A DNA stretch of 64,000 nt from VRUE01 sp963718755 (GCA_963718755.1 OY970376.1:2512002-2576001), one strand, 5' to 3'. Counted from the stretch's first letter, positions 49,608 through 58,060 are shown. A program made the numbers and translations. Notes: generated by a model from the sequence alone, not told the origin.

Positions 49608-50366
49608 CTACGCGCGGACGGGGATGCCGGCTGCCGCCAGGTGCTGCTTCGCGTCGCGTACCCGGTAGGTGCCGTAGTGGAAGATCGAGGCGCAGAGGAC
49701 GGCGTCGGCACGGCCGTCGGCTATTGCCTCGCTGAGGTGCTCGAGCGTGCCGGCACCGCCCGAGGCGATCACCGGCACCGAGACCGCCTCGGCAACAGCC
49801 CGGGTCAGCTCGATGTCGTAGCCGTCATTGGTGCCGTCGCGGTCCATGCTGGTCAGCAGCACCTCCCCCGCTCCCAACTCGGTCGCCTCCTTGGCCCAGC
49901 CGACGGCGTCACGGCCCTCGACCCGCTTGCGGCCCCCGTTGACGTACACCCCCCAGCCGTCGTCTTCGCGCTTGGCGTCGATCGCGATCACGACGCACTG
50001 GGCGCCGAAGTGGTCGCCAAGCTCGCTCAGTAGCTCGGGGCGGGCCAAGGCCGAGGAGTTGACCGAGACCTTGTCCGCGCCGGCGTCGAGCACTGCCTGG
50101 GCGTCCTCGACGGAGCGAATCCCGCCGCCGATCGTGAAGGGGATGAAGACGTTGTCCGCGGTGCGCCGGGCCAGCTCGACGATCGTCTCGCGCTTCTCGT
50201 GCGAGGCGGTGATGTCGAGGAAGACCAGCTCGTCGGCACCCTCGGCGTCGTAGCGCTCGGCAAGCTCGACCGGATCGCCGGCGTCGCGCAGGCCGACGAA
50301 GTTCGTGCCCTTGACGACGCGGCCGGCGTTTACGTCGAGGCAGGGGATTACTCGCTTCAGAACCAT
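49608..50366 (-). CDS. hisF: Imidazole glycerol phosphate synthase cyclase subunit
   Basis: 252 residues, TIM barrel: RVIPCLDVNAGRVVKGTNF with the first catalytic Asp and SMDRDGTNDGYDIEL with the second. It makes IGP and AICAR with HisH. ATG at 50366 is 8 nt after TACGCT, so it seems to have its own leaderless promoter apart from the other his genes, from which two palindromes separate it. Confidence 0.96.
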   Translation of the reverse strand: MVLKRVIPCLDVNAGRVVKGTNFVGLRDAGDPVELAERYDAEGADELVFLDITASHEKRETIVELARRTADNVFIPFTIGGGIRSVEDAQAVLDAGADKVSVNSSALARPELLSELGDHFGAQCVVIAIDAKREDDGWGVYVNGGRKRVEGRDAVGWAKEATELGAGEVLLTSMDRDGTNDGYDIELTRAVAEAVSVPVIASGGAGTLEHLSEAIADGRADAVLCASIFHYGTYRVRDAKQHLAAAGIPVRA

Positions 50367-50387
50367 GGGACACAAGCGTAGGAGGTA

Positions 50388-50491
50388 GAGGAGCCGGGTG
50401 CCCCTCTCCATGAGGCCGTCGCGCAGCTGGGTCGCTTGTGTGCTTCGGGGCGCCTGTCCGGAGCCTCCTGGAGAGGGGCACCCGGCTCCTC
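50388..50491. repeat. Palindromic element D between hisA and hisF
   Basis: Perfect 22-bp arms at 50388-50409 and 50470-50491 enclose 60 bp. The arms carry GGGTGCCCCTC, reminiscent of the family A arms (GGGTGTCCCTC), but the interior is different. It begins 8 bp beyond the hisF -10 element. Confidence 0.75.
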
Positions 50492-50499
50492 CCGGCATC

Positions 50500-50546
50500 G
50501 CGCGGTCGAGGTTTGAACCGCTATGCGACCCAAAGCTCTACCGCGC
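50500..50546. repeat. Palindromic repeat, family C copy 2
   Basis: GCGCGGTCGAGGTTTG is identical to copy 1 arm bases, and the loop retains CGCTAT and CGACCCAAA in the inverse orientation relative to 28817-28863. The right arm has two substitutions that weaken pairing. The element ends on the first base of the hisA stop codon (50546-50548). Confidence 0.8.
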
Positions 50547-51271
50547 TAGTCGGCGAGGGCCGCGATGGCCTCAGCGACGGTGAAGCGCTGCTCGTAGAGC
50601 GCTCTGCCCACGATTGCGCCCTCGACGTTGGCGGGCGTCGAGCTTGCGAGGGATTCGAGGTGGGTCAGCTCTCCGACGCCGCCGGAGGCGATGACTTGGG
50701 CGTTGGTTGCTGCTGCAATTTCGTTGAGCAGGTTGAGGGCTGGGCCCTCCATGGTGCCGTCGACCTCGATCGAGGTGCACAGGAACCTCGCCACGCCTCT
50801 CTCGCTCAGCGCCGCCACGGCCTCGACCACCCCCTCCTCACCTGCTTCAGTCCATCCCTCGAGAGCGACCCGGCCGTCGCGTGCGTCGACCGAGACGACG
50901 ACTTGATCGCCGTATGCGGCGAGCGTCGCGTCAAGGAACTCGGGGTCCTTGAGGGCCGCGGTGCCGATAACCACTCGATCGGCGCCGGCGTCGAGCACGG
51001 CCTGTACGGAGTCAGCTTCTCGCAGCCCCCCGCCGACCTGGATCGGACACTCGACCGCCGCCGCGATTCTCCGAATCGCCTCCAGGTTCTGCGGTTCCCC
51101 GGCCTTGGCTCCGTCGAGGTCGACTACATGCAGGTACTGCGCCCCTTCGTTCGCCCAACGCACCGCCGCGTCGACCGGGTCGGCGTCGTAGGTCGTCTCG
51201 CGTGCGTAGTCGCCCTGCAGCAGGCGCACCGCTTGGCCGCCGCGGATGTCGATCGCCGGGTAGAGGATCAC
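50546..51271 (-). CDS. hisA: ProFAR isomerase
   Basis: 241 residues: LYPAIDIRGGQAVRLLQGDY with the catalytic Asp, VDLDGAKAG, PIQVGGGLRE and VIASGGVGELTHLESL. Fourth step of histidine synthesis. GTG overlaps the hisH stop (GTGA). No PriA evidence (trp use) can be claimed from sequence alone. Confidence 0.95.
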   Translation of the reverse strand: MILYPAIDIRGGQAVRLLQGDYARETTYDADPVDAAVRWANEGAQYLHVVDLDGAKAGEPQNLEAIRRIAAAVECPIQVGGGLREADSVQAVLDAGADRVVIGTAALKDPEFLDATLAAYGDQVVVSVDARDGRVALEGWTEAGEEGVVEAVAALSERGVARFLCTSIEVDGTMEGPALNLLNEIAAATNAQVIASGGVGELTHLESLASSTPANVEGAIVGRALYEQRFTVAEAIAALAD

Positions 51272-51900
51272 GCCGCGGCGGGCGCCTTTGCACAGACCCC
51301 GGCGAAGTTCGAGAGCAGGCGCAGGCCGGCGCTGCTCGACTTCTCGGGGTGGAACTGGACGCCGAAGACGTTGTCGCGCTCCGCTGCGCAGGCGAAGCGA
51401 GAGCCATAGCCGGCGCTGCCGAGCAGGTCGCTCTGATTTGGCCGAGGCGCGAACGAGTGGACGAAGTAGAAGGGCGTCTCGGTCTCGATCCCCTCGGTCA
51501 ACTTCGACTCTCGCTCCCAGCGCACCGGCGACCAGCCGATGTGCGGGACCTTGAGCCCGTCCGCGTCCAGCTCCGCCGCGCCGCCGGGCAGCAGGCCGAT
51601 CCCGGCCGCTCCGCCCAGCTCGGTGGTCGAGTCGAAGAGCAGCTGCAGGCCGAGGCAGATGCCGAGGATCGGCACGCCGGCGTCGCGGCGCTCGGCGATC
51701 AGCTCGTCGAGCCCGAGCTCGCGCACCCGCTCCATCGCCTTCGGGAAGGCGCCGACGCCGGGCAGGATCACGCCGTCGGCGGCGCGGACCGTCTCCGGGT
51801 CGTTGGCGATCGTCGCCGTGGCGCCGACGTGCTCCAGCGCCTTCTCGACCGAGCGCAGGTTGCCCATGCCGTAGTCGAGGATGCAGATACGCGTGGTCAC
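51268..51900 (-). CDS. hisH: Imidazole glycerol phosphate synthase amidotransferase subunit
   Basis: 210 residues from GTG at 51900. The nucleophile is in ILGICLGLQLLF, His and Glu in GVQFHPEKSS. LDYGMGNLRSVEKALEHVG at the N-terminus. Supplies ammonia to HisF. Both ends overlap neighbours by 4 bp. Confidence 0.95.
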   Translation of the reverse strand: MTTRICILDYGMGNLRSVEKALEHVGATATIANDPETVRAADGVILPGVGAFPKAMERVRELGLDELIAERRDAGVPILGICLGLQLLFDSTTELGGAAGIGLLPGGAAELDADGLKVPHIGWSPVRWERESKLTEGIETETPFYFVHSFAPRPNQSDLLGSAGYGSRFACAAERDNVFGVQFHPEKSSSAGLRLLSNFAGVCAKAPAAA

Positions 51901-52487
51901 TCGCTCAGCGTTCCCTTGGTCGAGGGCACTCCGCTCTCGTCGGGATCGACCGACACGGCGACGCGGAGCGCTCGCGCGAAGGCCTTGAAGCCGGCCTCGA
52001 TCATGTGGTGCACGTTGGTCCCGCGGCGGACCGAAACGTGCAGGGTCAGCTTGGCGCCGTTGGCGACGGCGCGGAAGAACTCCTCGGCAAGCTCGCTGTC
52101 GAAGCCGGCGATCGAGGTGGCCGGCAGCTCCGCGTCGAAGACGCACAGCGGCCGCCCCGAGATGTCGATTGCGCACTCGGCCAGCGACTCGTCCATCGGC
52201 ACGAGCGCAGAGCCGTAACGGCGGATGCCGGACCGGTCGCCCAGCGCCTCGTCGAGGGCCTGGCCGAGCACTATGCCGACGTCCTCCACCGTGTGGTGGG
52301 CGCCGGTCTCCAAGTCGCCGCTCGCCTCGACAACCAGGCCGAGCTTGCCGTGACGGGCGAGCAGGTCGAGCATGTGATCGAGGAAGCCGACGCCGGTTGC
52401 GGCGCTCGACTCGCCCCCGTCCAGGTCCAGCGAGAGCCGGATCTGGGTCTCGGCCGTACCACGCTCTCTCTGTGCGGTTCTGCTCAT
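51897..52487 (-). CDS. hisB: Imidazoleglycerol-phosphate dehydratase
   Basis: 196 residues, monofunctional. GFLDHMLDLLARHG and HHTVEDVGIVLGQAL are the manganese-binding His motifs; RRGTNVHHMIEAGFKAFARAL is the second repeat. ATG overlaps hisD (ATGA). Confidence 0.96.
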   Translation of the reverse strand: MSRTAQRERGTAETQIRLSLDLDGGESSAATGVGFLDHMLDLLARHGKLGLVVEASGDLETGAHHTVEDVGIVLGQALDEALGDRSGIRRYGSALVPMDESLAECAIDISGRPLCVFDAELPATSIAGFDSELAEEFFRAVANGAKLTLHVSVRRGTNVHHMIEAGFKAFARALRVAVSVDPDESGVPSTKGTLSE

Positions 52488-53749
52488 CGTCTAATCATCG
52501 CCGACTCGCCGTGGACGGGGAACCCCTCGGCGCGGGCAAGAGCATCGACATGTGGGGCCAACTTCGCCGCGGCCTCGGCAGGAACCTCCACGGTGGCGAT
52601 CTTGCGACGGAAGGTGCCTGGGCCCAGGGGTCCCGAGAATCGACCGGCGCCGGTCGTTGGAAGGACGTGATTGGAACCGGCGGCGTAGTCGCCGAATGCG
52701 GTGGCTGCGTAGCGCCCAACGAACACGCATCCGGCGGTCGCGACCCTGTCGGCAAGCAGCCCCGCATCCTCCTCGATCAGCTCGAGGTGCTCAGGCGCGT
52801 AGGCGTTGGCGAGGTCGATCGCAGCCTCGGCGTCAGGAACATGAACGAGCGCGAGCGGCGCGTCGGCGACACCGGGACGGGACTCCGCAGACCGCTTGGC
52901 GGCTGCTTCGATCGCATCGAGGACGTGCTCCTCGACGGCGGCGACGATCAGGGGGCTCTCGTCCCCGTGCTCTGCCTGTGCGCAGAGATCAAGGGCGATC
53001 CAGTCCGGATCTGCGTCATGACCCGCGATCACCATCAACTCGGAGGGGCCGGCATAGGAATCGATCCCCACGAATCCGAAGCTGATTCGCTTCGCCTCCT
53101 GCACCCAGGCATTGCCAGGCCCGGCGATCACGTCGACCTGGCGCACCGTCTCGGTGCCGTATGCCAGAGCAAAAATCGCCTGCGCGCCCCCCATTGCGTA
53201 GATCTCCTCGATCCCGCAGAGAGCGGCCGCAGCCAACACCAGCGTGTGGACATTCCCATCCCGGCCCGGCGGAGATGCGAGCGCGACTCGTTTCACACCC
53301 GCCATCTGAGCCGGGATCGCGCACATCAAAACGCTCGAGGGGTAGGCGGCCCTCCCGCCCGGTGCGTAGATGCCGGCCGCACCGACCGGCGCCTCCCGGA
53401 TGGATACCGACTGACCCTGCGGCAGCGCGACGCTGCGGGACCCTGTATCCACCTGCGCTTCGGCGACCATCCGAATGTTGCCAGCGGCGACCTCGAGTGC
53501 TTTTCGCAGCGAATCGTCGAGGTTCTCCAGAGCTGCCTTCGCATCGCCTGGGTCGACTTGCAGGGAGTCTGGCGGCCGCTCGGTTGCGTCGAAGCGAGCA
53601 GTCAAGGCGAGCACCGCGGCATCCCCACCCTCGCGAACCTCTTTCTCGATCGGGAGAACGTCGACAGGCTCGACTGATCCCTCGACCCATCTACGTGCCG
53701 CCCGGGCCGTTCCCACCGCTCCCTCCCACTGAAAGCGCTCGACCCTCAT
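52484..53749 (-). CDS. hisD: Histidinol dehydrogenase
   Basis: 421 residues. APGGRAAYPSSVLMCAIPA, AGPGNAWVQEAKR, DLCAQAEHGDESPLIV, and AGSNHVLPTTGAGRFSGPLG with the catalytic and zinc His. Last two oxidations of histidine synthesis. ATG at 53749 overlaps the hisG stop. Confidence 0.96.
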   Translation of the reverse strand: MRVERFQWEGAVGTARAARRWVEGSVEPVDVLPIEKEVREGGDAAVLALTARFDATERPPDSLQVDPGDAKAALENLDDSLRKALEVAAGNIRMVAEAQVDTGSRSVALPQGQSVSIREAPVGAAGIYAPGGRAAYPSSVLMCAIPAQMAGVKRVALASPPGRDGNVHTLVLAAAALCGIEEIYAMGGAQAIFALAYGTETVRQVDVIAGPGNAWVQEAKRISFGFVGIDSYAGPSELMVIAGHDADPDWIALDLCAQAEHGDESPLIVAAVEEHVLDAIEAAAKRSAESRPGVADAPLALVHVPDAEAAIDLANAYAPEHLELIEEDAGLLADRVATAGCVFVGRYAATAFGDYAAGSNHVLPTTGAGRFSGPLGPGTFRRKIATVEVPAEAAAKLAPHVDALARAEGFPVHGESAMIRR

Positions 53750-54426
53750 CGTGCCGTCGCCTCTCGCAACCGCGTCGTCAGCTCGTCGATCTCCTGCGCC
53801 CGCAGCTTGTGCGCCACCCGGTTGGCGACGAAGCGTGCAGTGCACTCGACGATCTCCTCGCGGACCTCGAGGTCGTTCTCTTCCAGGGTGCGCCCGGTCG
53901 CGACCAGGTCGACGATGCCGTCGGCGAGGCCGATCAGCGGCGCCAGCTCGACCGAGCCCTTGACCTCGATCGTCTCCACCTGACGGCCGGTCGACTCGAA
54001 GTGGCGTTCGGCGATCCGGGGGTACTTGGTCGCGATCCGCATCATCCCCAGGCGGCGCTGCGACTCGCCGAGGCTCTCGTCGCCCTGGCGGCCGGCGAGC
54101 ACCATGCGACAGCGCCCGTAGCCGAGGTCGAGCAGCTCGTAGACCATGCGATCCGCCTGCTCGAGCAGGACATCCTTGCCGGTGATGCCGACGTCGGCAG
54201 CGCCGGCCTCGACGTAGGTCGGGACGTCAGAGGGGCGCATCGTCACCAGGCTGATCTGGGTGCCGGGGAAGATCAACGCGCGCGACTCGCCGCGGACCGC
54301 GGCGGTATCGACGCCGGCAGCGTCGAGCGCGTCCAGGGTGCCCCCGAGCAGCGCGCCGCGCGGCACGGCCAGCTTCAGCGGGCCGTCCGCCTTGGCGCCT
54401 GCCATCCCTGCGACTTCGACGCTCAC
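53746..54426 (-). CDS. hisG: ATP phosphoribosyltransferase, short form
   Basis: 226 residues, lacking the C-terminal regulatory ACT-like domain of the long form. LKLAVPRGALLGGTLDALDAAG, DVPTYVEAGAADVGITGKDV and GLADGIVDLVATGRTLEENDL. The first step of the pathway; needs HisZ, which is the adjacent gene. Actinobacteria such as Mycobacterium use the long form instead. Confidence 0.95.
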   Translation of the reverse strand: MSVEVAGMAGAKADGPLKLAVPRGALLGGTLDALDAAGVDTAAVRGESRALIFPGTQISLVTMRPSDVPTYVEAGAADVGITGKDVLLEQADRMVYELLDLGYGRCRMVLAGRQGDESLGESQRRLGMMRIATKYPRIAERHFESTGRQVETIEVKGSVELAPLIGLADGIVDLVATGRTLEENDLEVREEIVECTARFVANRVAHKLRAQEIDELTTRLREATAR

Positions 54427-55412
54427 GGTGAGACCTCTCGCCGCGACTCCTCCATCTGGGCAACGTGGACCCGCTCGAGGTAGAGGGCGAAGCCGGCCGC
54501 GGGCAGGTCGAGGCCGAAGCGCTTCAACAGCTGGTCGTAGCGGCCGCCGCCGCCGAGGACGTGTCCCAGGGCGGGGTCGTAGACCTCGAGGATGGCGCCG
54601 CTGTAGTAGCCGAGGTCGCGCAGCAGGCCGAGGTCGACCTGGACGCGGCCGGCTGCGTCCCGCTCCTCGAGCGCCTCGAAGGTCTCGCCGATCCGCGCCG
54701 TGGCCCGCTCGACCGCCTTGCCGCCGATAGACCGGGCTTGGTCGAGAACCTCGCGGCCCCCACGGAGCTGAGAGAGGGCGACGCAGGTATCGACTTGCTT
54801 GGCGTCGATGCCGGCTCGAGAGAGCTCGACCTCGAGGCCGACCAGATCGTGTGTCGCGAGTCGGGACAGGATCGCATCGCGCTCCTCCCCTTCGACCCCC
54901 ATCTCGGCCAGTAGCTGACGGAAGAGATCGGCGTCGCCGAGGCCGATCACGGCCCGGTCCAGGCCAGCCGCGTCGAGCGCGGCACCGAGAACCTCGATCA
55001 CCTCAACCGTGCCGTCGGGGGCCGGTGCGCCGATCAGCTCGACCCCGGCCTGGGCGAACTCCCGCATCTGTCCGCGCTGCGGCCGCACCGCGCGAAAAGC
55101 GTTGGCGAGATAGCAGAGGCGCAGCGGCGTCTCAGCGCCGGCATAGCGCGAGGCGGCCAGGCGCGCGATCGGGATCGTCATATCCGAGCGCAGGGCGAGC
55201 AGGTCGCCGCGCTCGTCGAAGAAGCGGTAGGCGGAAGCGGCGGTGCGGCCGTCGCCCCGCGCCAGCACCTCGTCGTACTCGATCGCCGGCGTCGCCACCT
55301 CGCCGTAGCCACGGCCCTCGAACACCTCGACCAGGGCGAGGTGCAGGCGCCGCAGCTCCCGCATCTCGTCCGGGAGGATGTCGCGCGTCCCTGGGGGGAT
55401 CGGGTGGATCAT
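54423..55412 (-). CDS. hisZ: ATP phosphoribosyltransferase regulatory subunit
   Basis: 329 residues, a HisRS catalytic-domain paralogue: PPGTRDILPDEMRELRRLHL, LRSDMTIPIARLAASRY, QREFAQ-like GQMREFAQAGVELIGAP and GGGGRYDQLLKRFG. There is no anticodon-binding domain, so it is HisZ and not HisS. First gene of the hisZ-G-D-B-H-A run; ATG at 55412. Confidence 0.93.
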   Translation of the reverse strand: MIHPIPPGTRDILPDEMRELRRLHLALVEVFEGRGYGEVATPAIEYDEVLARGDGRTAASAYRFFDERGDLLALRSDMTIPIARLAASRYAGAETPLRLCYLANAFRAVRPQRGQMREFAQAGVELIGAPAPDGTVEVIEVLGAALDAAGLDRAVIGLGDADLFRQLLAEMGVEGEERDAILSRLATHDLVGLEVELSRAGIDAKQVDTCVALSQLRGGREVLDQARSIGGKAVERATARIGETFEALEERDAAGRVQVDLGLLRDLGYYSGAILEVYDPALGHVLGGGGRYDQLLKRFGLDLPAAGFALYLERVHVAQMEESRREVSP

Positions 55413-55448
55413 CGGAGGGACCTTACGAGAGGACGGGCGAAAGCCCTA

Positions 55449-56747
55449 CTAAGCCGGGATCTCTGCAGAGACGCGTTCGATCTTGGCGCCGAGCCCCCGC
55501 AGCCGCTCGTCGATCGACTCGTAGCCACGATCGATCTGGCGGATGTTGCCGATCTCAGACGTCCCCTCGGCCGCCAGGGCGGCGATGAGCATCGCCATCC
55601 CGGCCCGGATGTCGGGGCTCTCGACGCGTTCGCCGTGAAGGCGGCTCGGACCGCTGACGATCGCCCGGTGGGGATCGCAAAGCGTGATCCGAGCGCCCAT
55701 CGCGACCAGCTTGTCGACGAAGAAGAGGCGGTTCTCGAACATCTTCTCGAAGATCAGGATCTCGCCGTCGGCCTGGGTGGCGAGCGCCAGCGCAATCGAG
55801 GTCAGGTCGGCGGGAAATGCCGGCCAGGGCCCGTCCTCGATCTTGGGAATCGCGTCGCCGACGTCAGCCTTGATCCGCAGCCTCTGCTCCGGCGGGACGA
55901 GGACGTCGTCACCCTCGATTGTCGACTCGAGCCCGAGCCGGCGGAACTGGCGTCGCACCATGACCAGATCCTCTGGGGCGGCGTCGCGGATTCGCAGCTC
56001 ACCACCGGTCGCGGCGGCAAGCGCCATGAAGCTGCCGACCTCGATGTGGTCGGGCGAGATCGTGTGCTCGGCACCGCCGAGGCGGTCGCGGCCGTGGACC
56101 GTCATCACGTTGGATCCGATCCCGCTCACCTCGGCTCCCATGCCGCTGAGCAGGCGAGCGAGATCCTGTACGTGCGGCTCGCTGGCGGCGTTGGAGATCG
56201 TCGTCGGGCCCGGCGTCAGCGCCGCCGCCATCAGGGCGTTCTCGGTCCCCATCACCGAGGGCTCGTCCATGAAGATCGCGCAAGGGCGCAGCCCGCCACT
56301 GGGCGCGTGCAGCTCGATCCAGCGATCGCCGTCGATGCCGGCCCCCAGGTCGGCGAAGGCGTCGAGGTGCGCGTCGAGGCGGCGACGGCCGATGAAGTCG
56401 CCGCCGGGGGGCGGCATCCGCGCCTCGCCGAACCGGGCAAGCAGCGGACCGGCAAGCAGGAACGAGGCGCGGATCTTCTTCGAGAGCTCCTCGTCGACGG
56501 CGACGTCGGAGACGCCGGCGGCGCAGAGGCGCAGGCTGTTGTCGCCGACCCAGGCGGCATCGACCCCCAGCCGTTCGAGCAGGGCGATCTGCGCTTCGGT
56601 GTCGCGGATCCGCGGCACGCGGTGCAGGATCAGCTCCTCCTCGGTGAGCAGGCAGGCGGCGAGGATCGGCAACGCGGCGTTCTTGTTGCCGGCCGCTGTC
56701 AGCTCGCCCGAGAGGGGCGCCCCTCCGTCGATTATGAACTTCTCCAT
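55449..56747 (-). CDS. murA: UDP-N-acetylglucosamine 1-carboxyvinyltransferase
   Basis: 432 residues. GNKNAALPILAACLL at the N-terminus, GTENALMAAAL, and HGRDRLGGAEHTISPDHIEVG. The catalytic loop, usually GGC-x-IG, reads PPPGGDFIGRRRLDAHL, so the Cys is Asp, as in Mycobacterium and Chlamydia enzymes that are insensitive to fosfomycin. First committed step of peptidoglycan synthesis. ATG at 56747; a TACCCT lies 10 nt upstream. Confidence 0.95.
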   Translation of the reverse strand: MEKFIIDGGAPLSGELTAAGNKNAALPILAACLLTEEELILHRVPRIRDTEAQIALLERLGVDAAWVGDNSLRLCAAGVSDVAVDEELSKKIRASFLLAGPLLARFGEARMPPPGGDFIGRRRLDAHLDAFADLGAGIDGDRWIELHAPSGGLRPCAIFMDEPSVMGTENALMAAALTPGPTTISNAASEPHVQDLARLLSGMGAEVSGIGSNVMTVHGRDRLGGAEHTISPDHIEVGSFMALAAATGGELRIRDAAPEDLVMVRRQFRRLGLESTIEGDDVLVPPEQRLRIKADVGDAIPKIEDGPWPAFPADLTSIALALATQADGEILIFEKMFENRLFFVDKLVAMGARITLCDPHRAIVSGPSRLHGERVESPDIRAGMAMLIAALAAEGTSEIGNIRQIDRGYESIDERLRGLGAKIERVSAEIPA

Positions 56748-56756
56748 AGCTGCGGT

Positions 56757-56763
56757 TAGGGTA
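56757..56763. promoter_or_regulatory. Overlapping divergent -10 elements of murA and a hydrolase gene
   Basis: TAGGGT on the plus strand (56757-56762), 9 nt before the ATG at 56772, and TACCCT on the minus strand (56763-56758), 10 nt before the murA ATG, share five base pairs. The two start codons are only 24 bp apart, so both polymerases could not bind at once. Confidence 0.45.
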
Positions 56764-56771
56764 CCTGCGTA

Positions 56772-57779
56772 ATGGGACGGGGCTGGAAGATCTTGATCGG
56801 CGCGGTGGCCGCCTTGGTGGTCTTGACCGGGGTCAACGTCCTGGTCACCGACGGCGAAACCAAGGCTGCTGAGACCACTATGCCGGGGGGTCGTATCGTC
56901 AGCCTGCCGGGCGGCGATCTCCAGTTGATCGAACGGGGCCCCCGCGGCGCCAGCCCAATCGTGCTGGTTCATTGCTTCACCTGCTCGATCGACTGGTGGG
57001 ACGGGATGATTCCGCTCCTCGCTCGTGAGCACCGCGTGATCGCGATGGATCTTCTTGGGCACGGTGGCTCAGAAAAGCCGGCCTCCGGCTACTCGATCCC
57101 CGAGCAGGCGGATCTGGTCGCAGCGGCGCTCGGTCGACTGGGTGTGCGCGACGCCGAGGTGGTCGGGCACTCCCTCGGCGGCCCGGTTTCGATCGCCCTA
57201 GCCGAGCAGTCGCCACAACTGGTCAACCGCCTGGTGGTAATCGACAGCATTCCCGACACCTCCTACGGCGACGTCGGCTTCATCGGCGAGCTTCCCTTCA
57301 GGCCGGTCATCGGCCAGACCCTCTGGCGGATCAAGCCCGACTTCTCGATCGAGGACGGCCTCGAGGTCGCCTTCGCCCCGGGCTTTGCGGTCCCAGATGC
57401 TTTTGTCGAGGACGTCAAGCGGATGACCTACAGCTCCTACTCGGGCTCCCACGACGGCTTCGACGATTACACCAGCGAGGTGGCGCTCCCCGAGCGCGTT
57501 GCCGCGACCGGTAAGCCAGCCTTGGCGATCATGGGTGCCGAGGAGCAGATCGCCGACGACCCAGAGGCGGCGCTCGCCGCCTACCGAGCTGCCGATCCTG
57601 GTACCCGGACGAAGCTGATCAGCGGCGCCGGTCACTCCCCCAACGTCGAGAAGCCGGCGCTGACGGCGGCGCTCGTGCTCGCCTTCCAACCGCGTAAAAA
57701 GCCTGCAAAACGGATAAAAGCCGGACAGGCCATGCAAGCCGACATGCAAAAACCAGAAGCCGTCCGGACGCAACCGTAG
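56772..57779 (+). CDS. Alpha/beta hydrolase with N-terminal membrane anchor
   Basis: 335 residues. One N-terminal hydrophobic helix (KILIGAVAALVVLTGVNVLV) is followed by a hydrolase domain: VLVHCFTCSIDWWD, nucleophile in VVGHSLGGPVSIAL, acid near IMGAEEQIADDP and His in ISGAGHSPNVEKP. The C-terminal 40 residues are basic. Substrate unknown; acts outside or at the membrane. Confidence 0.9.
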   Translation: MGRGWKILIGAVAALVVLTGVNVLVTDGETKAAETTMPGGRIVSLPGGDLQLIERGPRGASPIVLVHCFTCSIDWWDGMIPLLAREHRVIAMDLLGHGGSEKPASGYSIPEQADLVAAALGRLGVRDAEVVGHSLGGPVSIALAEQSPQLVNRLVVIDSIPDTSYGDVGFIGELPFRPVIGQTLWRIKPDFSIEDGLEVAFAPGFAVPDAFVEDVKRMTYSSYSGSHDGFDDYTSEVALPERVAATGKPALAIMGAEEQIADDPEAALAAYRAADPGTRTKLISGAGHSPNVEKPALTAALVLAFQPRKKPAKRIKAGQAMQADMQKPEAVRTQP

Positions 57780-57789
57780 AGTCGAACCT

Positions 57790-57993
57790 ATGTTCGATAC
57801 GAAAAAGACCAGCAGCGACCGCATCGCAGACGCCATCGACTTGGCGATCGACTTCGCGACCCTCGGTGAGTACGGTCTCGAGCCGGTCGACCAGCCCGCC
57901 TCCCGCCCCTGTGAGGGCCGCAGGCGCCTCGCCACCCCTCGCAGCACCGGCTCGTGGAGCTCGGCGATCGATCGCTTCGCCACGCGCTCCTAG
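57790..57993 (+). CDS. Hypothetical small protein
   Basis: 67 residues. ATG at 57790 is 7 nt after TAGAGT (57777-57782), the same leaderless pattern as better supported genes. MFDTKKTSSDRIADAIDLAI is helix-like and the rest is basic and low in hydrophobics. No family recognised; it could be a chance ORF before the rRNA terminator. Confidence 0.45.
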   Translation: MFDTKKTSSDRIADAIDLAIDFATLGEYGLEPVDQPASRPCEGRRRLATPRSTGSWSSAIDRFATRS

Positions 57994-58024
57994 CGTCGAC
58001 GCCAGAAGGGCCCGGAACGACAAA

Positions 58025-58047
58025 GGGCCGCCCTCGAGGGGCGGCCC
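58025..58047 (-). terminator. rRNA operon terminator
   Basis: On the minus strand GGGCCGCC and GGCGGCCC form a stable stem (58047-58025) followed by CTTTGTCG. It lies about 14 bp beyond the 5S gene. Confidence 0.8.
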
Positions 58048-58060
58048 AGAGTCAGAAGAA

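Noticed and set aside
50388..50491. Assigning palindrome D to family A
   Set aside because: The arms resemble each other, but the 60-bp interior shares no convincing block with the family A interior, so it is kept separate.
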